This document shows, piece by piece, positions 31,074 to 43,300 of a stretch of 64,000 bases of DNA. A model generated the notes under the pieces. That model was not told where the DNA came from, made no database searches, and saw nothing but the letters and a program-made list of their open reading frames with translations. Positions within the stretch are counted from its first letter, which is position 1; every line of letters starts with the position of its first letter. A program made the translations under genes and the position numbers. Source of the DNA: Limonium bicolor (taxonomy: Eukaryota > Streptophyta > Magnoliopsida > Caryophyllales > Plumbaginaceae); contig CM041776.1 of assembly GCA_023374045.1 (NCBI GenBank), forward strand, positions 318,147,925 through 318,211,924, written 5' to 3'.

Positions 31074-33355
31074 TCAATCATACTTCTCAACACAAACCTT
31101 AATTGAGTTCGGTGCAAGGCTTGATCTCTTTTCGTCTAATACTCGTTTGCCCGCACTAAACGCCAACTCAGAAGCAACGATTGATGTTGGAATGGCTAGC
31201 ACATCTCGAGCTATCTTTGCAAGAATGGGAAACTTGCCTTCATGTGCTTGCCACCACTTAAGAACATCTATATCACCATCATCATCATCATCATCAAAAC
31301 TAAAAATGAAGTTAATATAATCATTATAAGTACAAAAATCCGGAACCCGATTGAACAAATTTTGGTCTTTTCAAAATACTAAAAATCAAAGAACTTATTT
31401 TGCTACCAAAACATGGCGGTTTAGAAGAGGAACCACTACCACTAGCAGAAGAAAGCTCATCTGGACAACACTTTGAAGTATACTCATCATGTAGCTTTTT
31501 CAAGGCTACATTAACCTTTTCTACATGTTGTTGAACATAACCATCTCTAGGTGGACATCCTAGAACAATACTATAATAATAATCAAGCAATTTTGTTAGA
31601 CCATCCAATTTTATGTGTGGATCAAGAACAGTTGCAATACAATAAATCAAATGATAGTCATTGAAATAGTTAAACCATTTAGACATCATATCAAAATTAA
31701 CCGCACTAATCCCATCAACAAACCTATTTTCATGCAAAACAAGGAAAATACTAATGCATGCATTTATGACAAGATGCACATTAGGTCCATAAACTAATAA
31801 AAATACCTTAGTTGCACTATTAAAATATTTTAAAACGTTGCACACAACATTAATCTTTTCCTAAAATCTCTCACTCATTAATTCTTGGTTGGATTGAACA
31901 ACCACAGTGTTATACAAACTAGTCAAAATGGCATGACGTTTCTTATTCTTAATTAACAATTAATATGTGGAGTTCCATCTAATGGGGATGTTGGGAGTAA
32001 AATGACGAGGATGTATACCAAATTGTTCACGCATTTTTTTGTATTCATTTTTAACAACATGTGATTTCCTATTTTTTCTCATAACACTCATAAGTGGTTC
32101 TAGTGTAGCAGTCAAATCAAATAAACCATCTTGTACACACACATTTACAACATGAGCACAACATCAAACATGCAGGCAATCTCCTTTATGCAAGAGTGTG
32201 AGTCTCTGATTAGCTTTTAGAAAATCTACACACCTAACATTGTTCAAAGCATTATCTAAAGAAATGGAGAATACATTGTCTAACAAATTCCACTCAGATA
32301 ATACTTCAATAAGTCTCTAAAAAATATTATGACCGGTACGTGTATCATCAAAATATCAAAAACAATAATACGCTGCTGAAGCGTCCAAGAACTATCAATT
32401 CAATGAAGTGTAACACAAACAAATGCCTCATTAGTAGTAGATGTCCACATATCACTAGTTAAGGAAACATGACCATCAAATGTATTAATCATTTCCATTA
32501 GTTGGTTTCTAGTTTTACTATGTTGAGCAAAAACTCTATGTTTAAGCGTATTCCTAGGCACTCTACTATAGTGCGGTTGTAATGTGGTGCAAACAAAATT
32601 TCAAAATAAGAGCTTTCACCAAAATTAAAAGGCAATTGTTCAGCAATCATAAATCTAGCCATGTCATCTATCATTCTTTCTTTATCATAATGAAAAATCC
32701 TGGACCGGGTTGTCGTTCGGTAAACCCGATGAGCATAGTTTGACCGCTAGTACTGCCCGCTAGTACCACCTGCCATTGTTGCCATATCCTTGTAGATTTT
32801 ATGCGTTTTCAAGTGCTTTGTAAAGGATCTGGTTCTGGTGCCCGCCGCCCATGCAAGTCCTTTGCTGCAAAGATTGCAATATTGCTTGTATGTCCCAGCC
32901 TTCTTTGGATCTTATTTCTTTGTGAAGTATGCCCACACCCAAGAAACCGGTTTTGTTCTTGATGGAACGGTGTTGTCAGCACTATTATCTTGATCAAGAT
33001 TGTGGGCATCGAATGGGGTAGAGGATGTACCTTTAATTGTAAAAAAATTAATTTAGACTATAATTAAGATAAGAATGCAATTAAAATTAAAGTTTGTGTA
33101 AAATAAATTGTAACTAATATTAAAACTTGCCAAATGGGGATATTGCTGGTTGTGTTGGCCTCATGTTTGTAGATCTGTGCTAAGAAAATGTATAACTTCC
33201 ACCTTGCGGGATTGATGAAGGTGAATAATGTGGTAGTTGATGATACTCGAATTCCATCTCATCAATTTGGTCTTGCTCATCAACTTGAAAATTTGGATCG
33301 ATTGAGAGGTTGGAAGAAGGCATCACTCCCTTTCTGGCTCTCCTAGACATTTTGC
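31074..33355 (-). pseudogene. hAT-family transposase, fragmented
   Basis: The C-terminal frame 31358-31074 holds the hAT dimerisation domain (VLKWWQAHEGKFPILAKIAR, ASELAFSAGKRVLDEKRSSL). The frame 31845-31324 has YCIATVLDPHIKLDGL and further catalytic-domain sequence. The frame 32142-31960 has the IPIRWNSTY motif that precedes it. Near 32800-32900 a BED zinc finger is readable (CNLCSKGL... and a following HLKTH). The N-terminus is probably near 33350. Stops and frameshifts separate all of these. hAT transposases excise and insert elements with 8-bp duplications; this copy cannot be active. Confidence 0.85.
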
Positions 33356-33815
33356 TAGAATGTGGGAAATGAGAATTGAGAGCTAATGTGAGAAATGAGC
33401 TTTTTAGTAGCTATAAGGCTTAATAGCACTTCATTGCACAAGAAAATACTAGTCATAAGAGAGAAGAAGAGTATGATGAATTGTGAGGTGAGAATGATCA
33501 TAAAATAGTGTATTAATAGGCGTTTTGGGGCAAACTAGTCGATTTTAGCCGTTTGAAGCCGTTAGAGATAAGGAAAAAGGAGTTATGATTTCTGGCGGCA
33601 TCTGGTTCCAACGACTCTTTCGTCAGAAGGGTGCTCGCGCCCTAGCCAAAACGACGTCGTTTTGCCATTGGCCAATAGCTCGTTTGACCGGTAATGGGTG
33701 TTTCGGTTCCGATTCTACGGTTCTGAATCCAAGGGCGGTTCCAGGCGATTCTGACCCGGTTTGATCCCGAATCCCAAAACCTATTTTCGTATTTGCTTCA
33801 TTTGGTCACGGTTCT

Positions 33816-33905
33816 GAACCGGTTCCGATCGGTTCCGGTTCAACCGGTGGTTCCGAACCGGTTCCGATCGGTTCCGGTTCAAACCGGTGGTTCCGGTTTT
33901 ATTCG
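33816..33905. repeat. Subterminal CGGTTCCG repeats
   Basis: Two tandem copies of about 42 bp built on ACCGGTTCCGATCGGTTCCG and GTTCAAACCGGTGG, plus upstream partial units. They are rich in palindromes and typical of a transposase-binding subterminal region. Confidence 0.75.
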
Positions 33906-33930
33906 GAATCGATGACCAACATTATTGAAG

Positions 33931-35608
33931 AAGGATGACATAAAGTACTTAAGAATGAGACGACAAGAAAATAAACGTTATTATTTTAGTTTTAAACTTT
34001 TTAACTAACTATACAAAATTATCTTCAATTTATGTGGCTATTCATGTTTTAGTAACTTTTTCTAGACATTTACATAATTTCTTATGGATTTTTCTCATTT
34101 CATTCCTACTTAAATTTTACAGTTCATTAAATCTTTTATAATCTTCTTAGTTTGAAAAAGATTCATAAATACCCCTAAGGTTCGAGGGAATTTCACAAAA
34201 TTCTATTTCCTTTAATAATGTATTATAAAATACCTCCGAGTATTCATTACGAAATAACCCACTGTTCAAATTTTGATATAGTACACCATATACCCCTACA
34301 ATATCATTAGGGTATATAGTCGAACATTTTTATTAATGTATAAAATTTAATAAAACACAGGCAAAACTAAAAAACATATGTTATGTCACATTTTATCATA
34401 ATAAATTTTATTGTATTTTTACAAACTTCTAAGTTATCAAACGTTTCCCACAACTATTTTGAAATTTATGATTTTCAAAATCTTTTGTTTGTATTTAAAA
34501 AACTATTTTGTCACCATTATTTAAAAAAAATATGATTATTAATTACTTTGTATTTTTTATTTTTACAAAATTTTAAAATTTTAATGAATTTATACTTTTC
34601 TTATTGTTTTAAGTTCTCCATTGCTAATTTTTATTAGATTTTAATGATACTAATTATGAATTTTTTAAAAATTGTATATTGCTATTTTTTCTATAATTTT
34701 ACAATATTGTTATAATTTATGAAATTATTCATGATATATAATGTTGGTAGTATTTTTCACAAACTTTTATGGTCTGTAGTCATTTTCTACAATTGTTTTT
34801 GAATTTACTATTTGTACTTTTTTTTGCAAAATTGTATGATTTTATCTATGCCACAATTGTTTAAATTTTTATGATTTTAATTTATCTTGGATTATGTACT
34901 TTATTAATTTGTAGTCATTTTTTATAATTGTTTTTCTGCTTTTTGTTTTTAATTTTTTTCATTGTTAGATTGATTTTTTTATTGAAAATTTAACCATATA
35001 CATCTTTGAGGGTATTATTGTAGGGCATATGATGCAAGAGATAAAATGGGAATATGAAAAAAGTAACATGTTAGGATTTGAACATAGGGTTATGACTAGT
35101 GAAAAAGAAAAGATAGCAACATTTTGTAGTAAGATGCAAAAGGTGAAAATGGAAGGTTGAGGAAGACAGAAAGCCATCCATAATATTAACACAAACCAAT
35201 ATAACTAGCTAGTTGGAAGGTTGAGGAAGCCATCCAAAAAATGAATGAAGAATGGACGCTGCTGTTTGCTCCAGAAGAGTACGTATTACAACTGGTTAAG
35301 GGGTTGCTATTCAAAATGATAATAATGGAAATAATTAATAAAATGAAGGAATTGGATGGTTCAATAATGGGTGGTGAAATGTGAAGGATGGTCGAAGGGA
35401 AAAGAGATTTGATCGTGGGTTGATTCAATGGGAAGGGCAAATTATATATTTCCGTTATGTTATACTTTCTATAGTGGTGTCACATTTATGCTCTATATAG
35501 CATACTTGGAATCCATTGGACACTTGTAAGGTCAGCCTCTGACCTTGGTCATCGTGGTCGCAAAATCGATTACACGGCACGCTTGTACAATGGTATGTAC
35601 GGTAGTGG
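33931..35608. other. No gene seen; AT-rich
   Basis: Very AT-rich sequence with phrases such as ATACCCCTAAGGTTCGAGGG and ATACCCCTACAATATCATTA that are usual in degenerate MITEs. The small frames 34965-35440 have no recognisable content. Confidence 0.45.
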
Positions 35609-35942
35609 CAGTCCAGTCAATATGTTGACTGGACTGCTTATGTGATACATGAGTGAGAAGAAAATTTAAATTAACTTTAAATGGCTATAATTTTTAATAT
35701 ATAAGTCCAAAATGAAAAAAAAAATTATATCACTGTTCACCTGAATTCGAGCTCTTCAAAACAAGACCAGCCATGAATATGTTTTAACAACTTTGAAAAA
35801 AAATATTTTTAACATGTTGTGATGATACACTAAAATAATAATATGATTCATTAATTTTGATATTGTGATTCATTAAAATTGATATTATGATTCATTAAAA
35901 TTGATATTATGTTCTAACACACTTTGGATCGATAAAATATTA

Positions 35943-36224
35943 CTCCCTCCTGTTCAAAATAAATGTCGTTTTAGACATTTTCATACTTTTTAAGGAAGAG
36001 TTTAAAATGACTAGTGTGTCCTTACTTTTTGTGTGTGAAGAATAAAAAAGTAAGTATACTTTATTGGTAAGACAAAAAAGTAGAGTACAATGACATTAAT
36101 AATTAAACAAGTGAAAAGGGCAAAAGTAGAAAGTAAGATACACAAAGTAGTACAAAACGAAACGACAAATAATTTGAACATAAGTCTCAAGTCTAAAACG
36201 ACAATTATTTTGAACTGGAGGGAG
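35943..36224. mobile_element. Stowaway MITE
   Basis: Ends TA-CTCCCTCCTGTTCAAAAT and ATTTTGAACTGGAGGGAG-TA are inverted partners with TA duplication. It is inserted in the first tandem repeat of the surrounding element. Confidence 0.9.
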
Positions 36225-36337
36225 TATTATTTTGGTAGTATTATTATTGTATGGTATTTTAAACCTTATATGGTGAATCATGTATTTTCCGTACATACCA
36301 AATTGTTTTGTGTTGTATTATTGTTTATTTTTTTATA

Positions 36338-36483
36338 TGTTACGTTGATATACTAAAATGATGATATGATTCATTAACTTTGATATTATGATTCATTAAA
36401 ATGATATTATGATCATTAACTAATAGGTGTGAGTTAGATAACAAACTTTGGAACCGATAAAAAATCATTATTGTTTTGTAGTG

Positions 36484-36547
<64 letters not shown>

Positions 36548-36840
36548 GTATGATGCAATTTAAATCTTCTATGATGAATCATGTATTTTTTATACATACC
36601 AAATATTGTTTATTGCATTATTGTTTAAATTTTTATTTTTATATGTTTGTGATGATACACTAAAATGAAGATATGATTCATTAATTTTGATATTATGATT
36701 CATTAAAACTGATATTGATTCATTAACTAACAAGTAGGGAATTAAATAACAAACTTTGAAACTAATAATGGATCATTATGTAATGTATTACTATTATATT
36801 GTTGTTGTTGTTGTTTTGTGGTGTATTATTCTTATTTATA
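36338..36840. repeat. Tandem repeat units of about 310 bp
   Basis: TGATACACTAAAATGATGATATGATTC-type units start near 35820, 36340 and 36650. Each is followed by CTTTGGAACCGATAA-like words and GAATCATGTATTTTT-like words. Confidence 0.75.
36486..36547. repeat. (TTA)n microsatellite
   Basis: About 20 uninterrupted TTA units. It creates artificial Tyr/Ile runs in overlapping frames. Confidence 0.95.
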
Positions 36841-37049
36841 TATTATTTTAGTCTTATAAAAAATATAAAATTTTAAAGTTGTCAAAACTATCCATGTATG
36901 GTCTTGTTTGAAGAGCTTGAATTTAGATGAACAGTGATATAATTTTTTTTCATTTTGGACTTATTTCAAAAATTACAATCAATTAAAGTTAATATAATAA
37001 AAAAACAGTCCAATCAACAAAACAATCCAGTCAACAACTGACTGGACTC

Positions 37050-37802
37050 AAACGGACAGGAGTACACCTCTCTACTCGCGGGCATGCGGCAGCGTCTACA
37101 GTCTGCATCGTGGTCATGTTACCCTTCCTATATATCAACAAAATTACCAGTAATGCAATCATTATATTACTATATCTATCAAGAGCAATGCAACAACGGA
37201 ACTTATATCAGATGTAAGTGATTTCATACTCTAGCGTAGATTATAAGCAATTTTACGGAGGGGAGAAAAGAGAAGCTTGGGTTATAAACTAATAAGTATT
37301 TTCATTTTGGCTCTAATGAGATTCGCAACCTAGTTTCTACGCTTACAGTTCTCTGCCTTGTCGAAAGCATGATTAGCTCTTTTAATATTGGTGTGAATAA
37401 ATACCCCATCCATCTTCTTTTGGTTGGATCTTCTTTCACTCGATGACGGAACAAGTATATTGAGATAAACCTTTGTTTCTGTTCAACTTCTAATTAATTG
37501 ATTTAATTTTGTATATAGTTTAGGCATTCAGTATTGTCATATTTAGAAATATTTAGATCAAATTGGCTAAACATAGTATATATATACATATATTGTAAAG
37601 TTAAAGAGCCACCATTAATATTCGACGCGGTTTGTGGGGATCATCATACTCATCCATCAACACCCACTCCAGGGTCAGGCGCCACTTTGCTTTTCAACAT
37701 GGAAAGTGAATGTTTTTCTTCACTTTATCTTCAGCACTCAATTCCTTTAATTTCTTTTTATTATAGTAACTTTTACGATACAATAAAAATCAAAAATACT
37801 AT
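37050..37802. other. No gene seen
   Basis: Mixed composition. The frame 37534-37818 has no recognisable domain and no splice context that I trust. Confidence 0.45.
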
Positions 37803-38033
37803 CTCCCTCCCACTTTGATATTACTGTTTGTTTTTTGACATGTTTTTTCATTTTAATATTAAACATATAAGATAAATTTTTTTATAAAATAAATTTCTAT
37901 AATATATAGATTTGACATAAGGATTTCATTGTAAAATTTAGATTTGTAAAATTATGTTATCTTATATGTTAAATGTTGAAGTCAAACGACATGTCCAAAT
38001 AGAAAACAGAAAAATCAAATAGGACGGAGGGAG
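37803..38033. mobile_element. Stowaway MITE
   Basis: Left end CTCCCTCCCACTTTGATATT, right end AATAGGACGGAGGGAG-TA. The interior TTAAACATATAAGATAAATT is shared with the copies at 48103 and 59037. Confidence 0.85.
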
Positions 38034-38402
38034 TATTTTTTTTCGTAAATTGGTACCAGATTAGATTAGAAAGAAACAAGATAAGTACATACTTAACATC
38101 CAACTAGCAAGATCACCCAAGATCATTGAAGGACAACCAGTAAAAGAAATGAAAGCTACCCACGACCATCTACAACCACCCACGATCACCCACCCATTGC
38201 TCAAGGTAATTCTGGCTTTTATGGGACTGCATATCCAGAATATTAGAAACATGATGAAGCAAAAGCTTAATCATCTTCGAGACCAACCCCAATCAACCCA
38301 AGATCCACTCTAAAAACTGACACAAATCAACAAAAACATAGACCAACATAACATCAAACACACAAACCTGCCCCATGAAGGGCGAAGAGAACTACAATGA
38401 GT

Positions 38403-38662
38403 CTTAGCTACAACCATATGTAGTCATCTTTGGCTACATTTTTCATGGTACAGTTTGTGTAGAGTAAATGTACATGTTTTATAAGTTTGTTGTACAGTTT
38501 ATAAAATTAGTATGTACATTTAGTACAAATTCAGAAATATCACAATTCACTGTATACATGTACATATACATCAGTACAGTTTTGAATGATCAAATGTACA
38601 GTTTTTAATGACCAAATGTACATGTATGTAGCTATCTATAACTACATGTGGTTGTAGCCAAG
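38403..38662. mobile_element. MITE with CTTAGCTACAACCA ends
   Basis: CTTAGCTACAACCATATG on the left and CATGTGGTTGTAGCCAAG on the right are inverted partners, 260 bp overall. The interior repeats TGTACATTT and AAATGTACA-type words. Target duplication is not clear. Confidence 0.65.
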
Positions 38663-39132
38663 AAATTGGGGGAAAACTAATAGAACTAGGTATAATATTT
38701 AGACAACCACCAAACCGATAACTTAACAAACAGGACACATCTTCAAACATTTTAGACTAGATGCCTAAAACTTCAAATTTCACCCTCCGTATTGATTTTG
38801 AGATGTACTCGGAACTTCCGTCTCGAAATTTAGCATATACTGACTCAGATAAAACTCAATATAAAAAATGTTGAAGAAATTTAGCATAATTCCTTTACAC
38901 TCGGTCATTCCTGGACACGTACCCCACTATTAAAAAACTCCGCCTACAGAACTCGTCGTTGGAAAGTAACTTGTCCAAAAGACTAAACCACTTAATTTAT
39001 ACGTTCCATCAATAATTGGTTCGTTGAGGAATACCCTGGTAGTTAATTAAGAAAAAGCAGGACCCTTGCTGCTAACCCATGTTGTCTATCTTCAACTGAG
39101 AGAAAAACAAGGGAAGGAGAAAAGAATTAAGT
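38663..39132. other. Upstream region of the calmodulin-like gene
   Basis: No ORF. The last 80 bases before the ATG (CTATCTTCAACTGAGAGAAA...) look like a plant 5' UTR. TTTATACG near 38996 could be a weak TATA-like element. Nothing stronger is seen. Confidence 0.3.
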
Positions 39133-39933
39133 ATGGATTTGGTACAGATACTTCTACTATCACTGCTTTTTATTGTTGGGTTTGTAAGTCTCTATTACTA
39201 CTCATATGATCACCATCTCCACCCTACTATCAGGAATTTCTTCTCATGGATCCCGCCTAATCAGTCGTCACCTGCTTGGCGTCATCTGAAAGGAAGCTCG
39301 GACAAGATAGATAATCATACTGCGGCAGTGAGGAAGAACAATAACAATATCCACGATAAAGATTCAACTATCACAACCGGTAGTAGTAGTAGTAGTACTA
39401 CTGCAGGTGATGGGAATTCAAAGCGGGTTGGTCATGAAGAGGTTAAAAGAGTTTTCCAAACATTCGATGAGAACGGGGACGGCTTCATAACGAGGAATGA
39501 ACTGAGGGATATGCTTATGAAAATGGGTATGTCTACTAGCAACGACGAGGTAGGAAGGATGGTGGAGAGACTGGACAGTAGCGGGGATGGACTGATTGAT
39601 CTAGATGAGTTCTCTAAGCTCTTCTTCGATGGGCTGCCATGGAGTAGTGGTGATGCCAGAGGAATATGCACAGACGGAAAGAACTCATTTAATGAATCAG
39701 TGGTAATTGGGGGTGGTTTGAAGGAGGCGTTTGATGTGTTCGACAGAGATGGAGATGGACTGATATCTGTGAATGAGTTGGGGCTTGTGCTATCTTCTAT
39801 AGGGATGAATGAAGGTAAGAGGGAAGAGGTTTGTAGGGAGATGATTAAGAAAGTGGATTTGGATGGTGATGGTATGGTCAGTTTCCAGGAGTTTAAGATG
39901 ATGATGATGACCGGATCTGATCATTTTTTTTAA
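39133..39933 (+). CDS. Calmodulin-like protein with N-terminal membrane anchor
   Basis: A single-exon gene of 266 residues. Residues 5-23 (QILLLSLLFIVGFVSLYYY) form a hydrophobic segment that should act as a signal anchor, placing the rest of the protein at a membrane. Residues 50-98 are a low-complexity linker. Four canonical 12-residue EF-hand loops follow: D112-E123 (DENGDGFITRNE), D148-E159 (DSSGDGLIDLDE), D204-E215 (DRDGDGLISVNE) and D242-E253 (DLDGDGMVSFQE). All have Asp at position 1, Gly at 6 and Glu at 12, so all four should bind calcium. A 44-residue spacer separates the EF pairs. This fits the plant CML family (CML3/5/7-type proteins with an N-terminal extension), which relays calcium signals to target proteins. 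The start is the first ATG with a leader-like sequence upstream. AATAAA at 40017 is a candidate polyadenylation signal. Confidence 0.92.
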   Translation: MDLVQILLLSLLFIVGFVSLYYYSYDHHLHPTIRNFFSWIPPNQSSPAWRHLKGSSDKIDNHTAAVRKNNNNIHDKDSTITTGSSSSSTTAGDGNSKRVGHEEVKRVFQTFDENGDGFITRNELRDMLMKMGMSTSNDEVGRMVERLDSSGDGLIDLDEFSKLFFDGLPWSSGDARGICTDGKNSFNESVVIGGGLKEAFDVFDRDGDGLISVNELGLVLSSIGMNEGKREEVCREMIKKVDLDGDGMVSFQEFKMMMMTGSDHFF

Positions 39934-40015
39934 TCTTTAATTTAGTTTAATTAGTCGATTGATCGATCCATCGATATTCCTCTTCTTTTATCTTCGTTTT
40001 GTTGCAAATTAATCG

Positions 40016-40023
40016 CAATAAAC
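40016..40023 (+). terminator. Candidate polyadenylation signal
   Basis: CAATAAAC lies about 85 nt after the stop of the calmodulin-like gene. GTAATAAAAC at 40185 is a second candidate. Confidence 0.4.
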
Positions 40024-40261
40024 AGCGATGCCATATCCTCTGCCACATGAAGATCAAGCATGGATGGTTTAATTGACATATATAGATGTAAATGACCAGT
40101 GTGGAGATTATATATTGTCTTTGTAATTTGAAAAACCCAGTTCATGAATATGTATTCATTAGTTTAACTGTATTGACAATATTGTAATAAAACCCTCAGC
40201 TTAGTTGAGGATTATGATTGAGATAGTCATAGATACAAGGGTCAGATTTAGTATTTAGAGC

Positions 40262-40376
40262 ACCTGCTAGTAGGAAAAATATTTGTGCTGGAAGGGATTC
40301 AAACCTGGGTGCTATGCAACCTCTCAAATGCTTCATACCAGTAAACCATCGAACCAATTAGTGTAATAGAGTCATT
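40262..40376 (-). repeat. tRNA-like (SINE-like) fragment, tentative
   Basis: On the minus strand TTGGTTCGATGGTTTACTGG is followed, about 35 nt later, by GGTTTGAATCCC, which resembles a pol III B box (GGTTCGANNCC) with one mismatch. The layout suggests a tRNA-derived repeat. No poly(A) tail or target duplication supports it. Confidence 0.3.
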
Positions 40377-40399
40377 TGTTCTTTATAAGTACTATAATA

Positions 40400-43300
40400 T
40401 TTCTAGATATGTCTTAAGGATCTGGATGGATGAACACAATAGCTGGAGTAAGTACCCAGCCTAAGTATGGGAGGCAGATGTCTACTATGGATACGTTAAT
40501 GTGCAAGGATCGGGACGAGACTCCCGAGATGATCACTAGGGATAAGAATCCCACTAAGGAGAATATTCAACCCAACAAAGAATGCAGGGCGAAGTAGTAA
40601 ATTAAACATACCAGTAAGTGCAAGCCAGATGTAATGGCAGAACCCAGCGACACCCAGGAGTTATCCTTAAAAGGGTATTTGGGTCACATTGGTTGAACGA
40701 CTAACGTGACAGAAATGCAAGGGTCGAAACTAACACCCAGTTTAAGCGTAAGGCGTCAGGAGGAAGTCTGACATCCTTGAAGGGGCATCCCATGAAAGGA
40801 ACCGTGTAATATAGTACGGAGAAGTAAGTGTGTGTGAACAGCCTACAATGAGCAGAGCTCGAGGCAATAGGGCTTATAAGCCACAAGTAAAATGTGTTAA
40901 GGAAATTTTATTGATTATGGAAGTCTATGTTATATAAGTAGGTAAGCGGATAACGAACCACTGATTAAAGTGTGGGGATACCTCCTGATGTGGGAGACCG
41001 CAACAGCGGTAGTTATGTGAACTAAGTTCAGGGAATGTGTTAAGAGTTGACTATGTTGCTATTACCCAAGAATGATGTGAGTAGGAATAATACGAAAGGA
41101 AGTGTTTGCACCAGTTGTGGAGATCGGATGAGTAAAAAGTCAAATAGCAACCACCATAGGTGTGGGATGCTAAATGTGTAATGAACAACGCTCAAGGAGC
41201 ATAAAGACTGGTAGAATAGCGTATTCAACAACCAGCCAAATAAATGGCGAAACACAGTGAAATGGCAGAAGCTAATATAATAGCGGATGCAGTGTAAGTT
41301 AATGTTATACAATGAGTAAGAGCACGGTGCGCAATAAGCGACCGTTGCATAAGTGTTGTTAAATAATAATGTGGCAATAAGACCAGTTATGAGTGAAACT
41401 CAATGGACATACAAATAAGTGATGATACACAGACTGAGCAATACGCCAGTAGTTGATGTTACGTGATAAGGAACACAATATGAATTCCTATTGCTATCTC
41501 ATAGAGACTTACTGCCAAGAGTTTACGCCTCTGCACTCTGTATGACTGAGTGTTCTGGTATTGCGCTTGCGCGGTAATGATCAAGTGAGATAGCTAGGAA
41601 GTCTGAAAATGTTAAATGTGATAGAAGAACAAGACTTATGATGTGATAAAACCGATGCATAAGATAAACACGGTAGTACCAATCAAAGGGTACTTGGTTG
41701 ACATAAGTGGCTACAGTAGCACGATTGTTGAATATCGGTATGGAACATACCTCAAGTGTTGGAAATAACCGACAGAGTACTACACAATAGGTAGTAGCTC
41801 AAACGTAACCGACAGTAAGTCGGAAGAAAATTAAGTAAATCAGTGTGGAATACAGTAGATTACCATGGAAGTGAATAGAAAGTCTGTAACTCACCGAGTT
41901 CGCACACGGTAAGAGATACCACGCGCCGGTTGAGAAACCGTTATTACCAAGATAAAGGTGATAATCGAGGATGCACAATACAGTACGAGTAATGTATGGG
42001 GCAAACTAAGCTCTAAATTATAAAGAGTCGCGCAGCAGAAACTAGTGAGCCAGCGATTCAAATGTTGAATGCGTGCAGTGAACATGAGTGGATGGCTAAT
42101 TATTAACGCCTATAGTCTCACAGGCCAGAATCGAAACCAGTTAAGAGTTAAAATAAACTCTAGTGAGAATTCTTGGTTAGGGGCTAAACCGCCAATATGG
42201 CTAAGATCCTCAAACCAGAACACATTGTGTAATAAACCGCGTGGAGATAAACACTTCACGACGGGAGAATGTTCTAAACCAGTGATTAACTGATTGATTA
42301 CGTGGGCGTAATCCCTTATAAGGGGGGTAGAGCGCAGAACCACTTAGTGTCTTTTACCGTACAAGTGTACGTGAACTATGATGTGCATAGCACAAAATGA
42401 TTTGTTTTGATGATTGGTGTGTGTGTTACATAAACATACACATTCATTCATGGTTAATTGTGGTAATTACACACGGAAGATGCGAATACCCTTGCGATAA
42501 GTGTGTTTATTGTGTCAACAAATGTGTGTGAAAGTATAATCCCGGGGAACTAAAACCCCGACAATGTATGTTCATATGATACCAAATGTAATATTGTGTA
42601 CTATATTTTGATAAATATATATATATATATATATGGATATATGTATATATACAGTATTGTGATCTATGAAGAGGTATGACACCAACGTAGAACCTAGTGA
42701 GAATTAAATTCCCTAGGTAACTTGATTTAAAATAAATCGGGAAGATGATTGATGGACATAGTTCCACCCTTGGAGATGTAATGATTACGACTAGATGGAT
42801 TAGAAGATAGAAAATGGTACATGCTTGAATTAGTTGTTGTTTGAAATTAAAGTGGGAGGTGAAACTTGATTATCATGAGATCAAGGGAAGCCGAACACAA
42901 ATTGGGGTGGAGAGATAGTTCAACACTGATGCTGATCACATAAGGGTTGGATGATTCTTGAAACTCCCTATAAGTGGTCATAAATAATCACATCAAGAAC
43001 AAGATGCAGTTAATAATAATTGGACTTGGATTTGTATGGAGCTTTCAAAAGAATTTTAAATTGGGTCTCAAATTTGCAATTGGTATTTTCTAGACTTCAA
43101 TAAATATTTTAAGATTCTTAGGTGGTATTTTCAAAGGAAGGACTACCTTTATGTGACCTCGTAGAGGATTTTCAACTTGTATCCTTCCAATAAAGGATTT
43201 CATTATACTTAACCTCATAGAGGGTATTTTTCTACTACTTGCTCACGAGCTGAGGACGTATGAGCCTTTGTCTTAGGACCGATGACATGAGAAGTATATT

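Larger units (their letters stand above)
30780..33930 (-). mobile_element. hAT transposon relic with transposase gene
   Basis: Contains a decayed hAT transposase on the minus strand. It has a subterminal CGGTTCCGGTTCAA-rich repeat on the 5' side (33816-33905) and a stem-loop plus GAAAAAGAGTAC block on the 3' side (30823-30879). Exact terminal inverted repeats and an 8-bp duplication were not found, partly because an LTR fragment adjoins the 3' side. Borders are approximate. Confidence 0.7.
35609..37049. mobile_element. Element with about 200-bp inverted ends, Mutator-like MITE candidate
   Basis: The left arm (CAGTCCAGTCAA..., TATAAGTCCAAAATGAAAAA, ATTATATCACTGTTCACC, CGAGCTCTTCAAAACAAGAC) is matched in inverted order by the right arm (GTCTTGTTTGAAGAGCTTGA, GGTGAACAGTGATATAAT-like, TCATTTTGGACTTAT, TTGACTGGATTG). 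The interior has about 2.7 copies of an approximately 310-bp tandem repeat beginning TGATGATACACTAAAATGA, one of which is interrupted by a Stowaway. No target duplication is clear, so the superfamily is inferred only from the long arms. Confidence 0.7.

Noticed and set aside
35186..35440. 84-residue minus-strand ORF rich in Ile/Ser
   Set aside because: Low-complexity translation of AT-rich DNA with no recognisable motif.
36340..36663. ORFs with long Tyr or Ile runs on both strands
   Set aside because: They are translations of the (TTA)n microsatellite.
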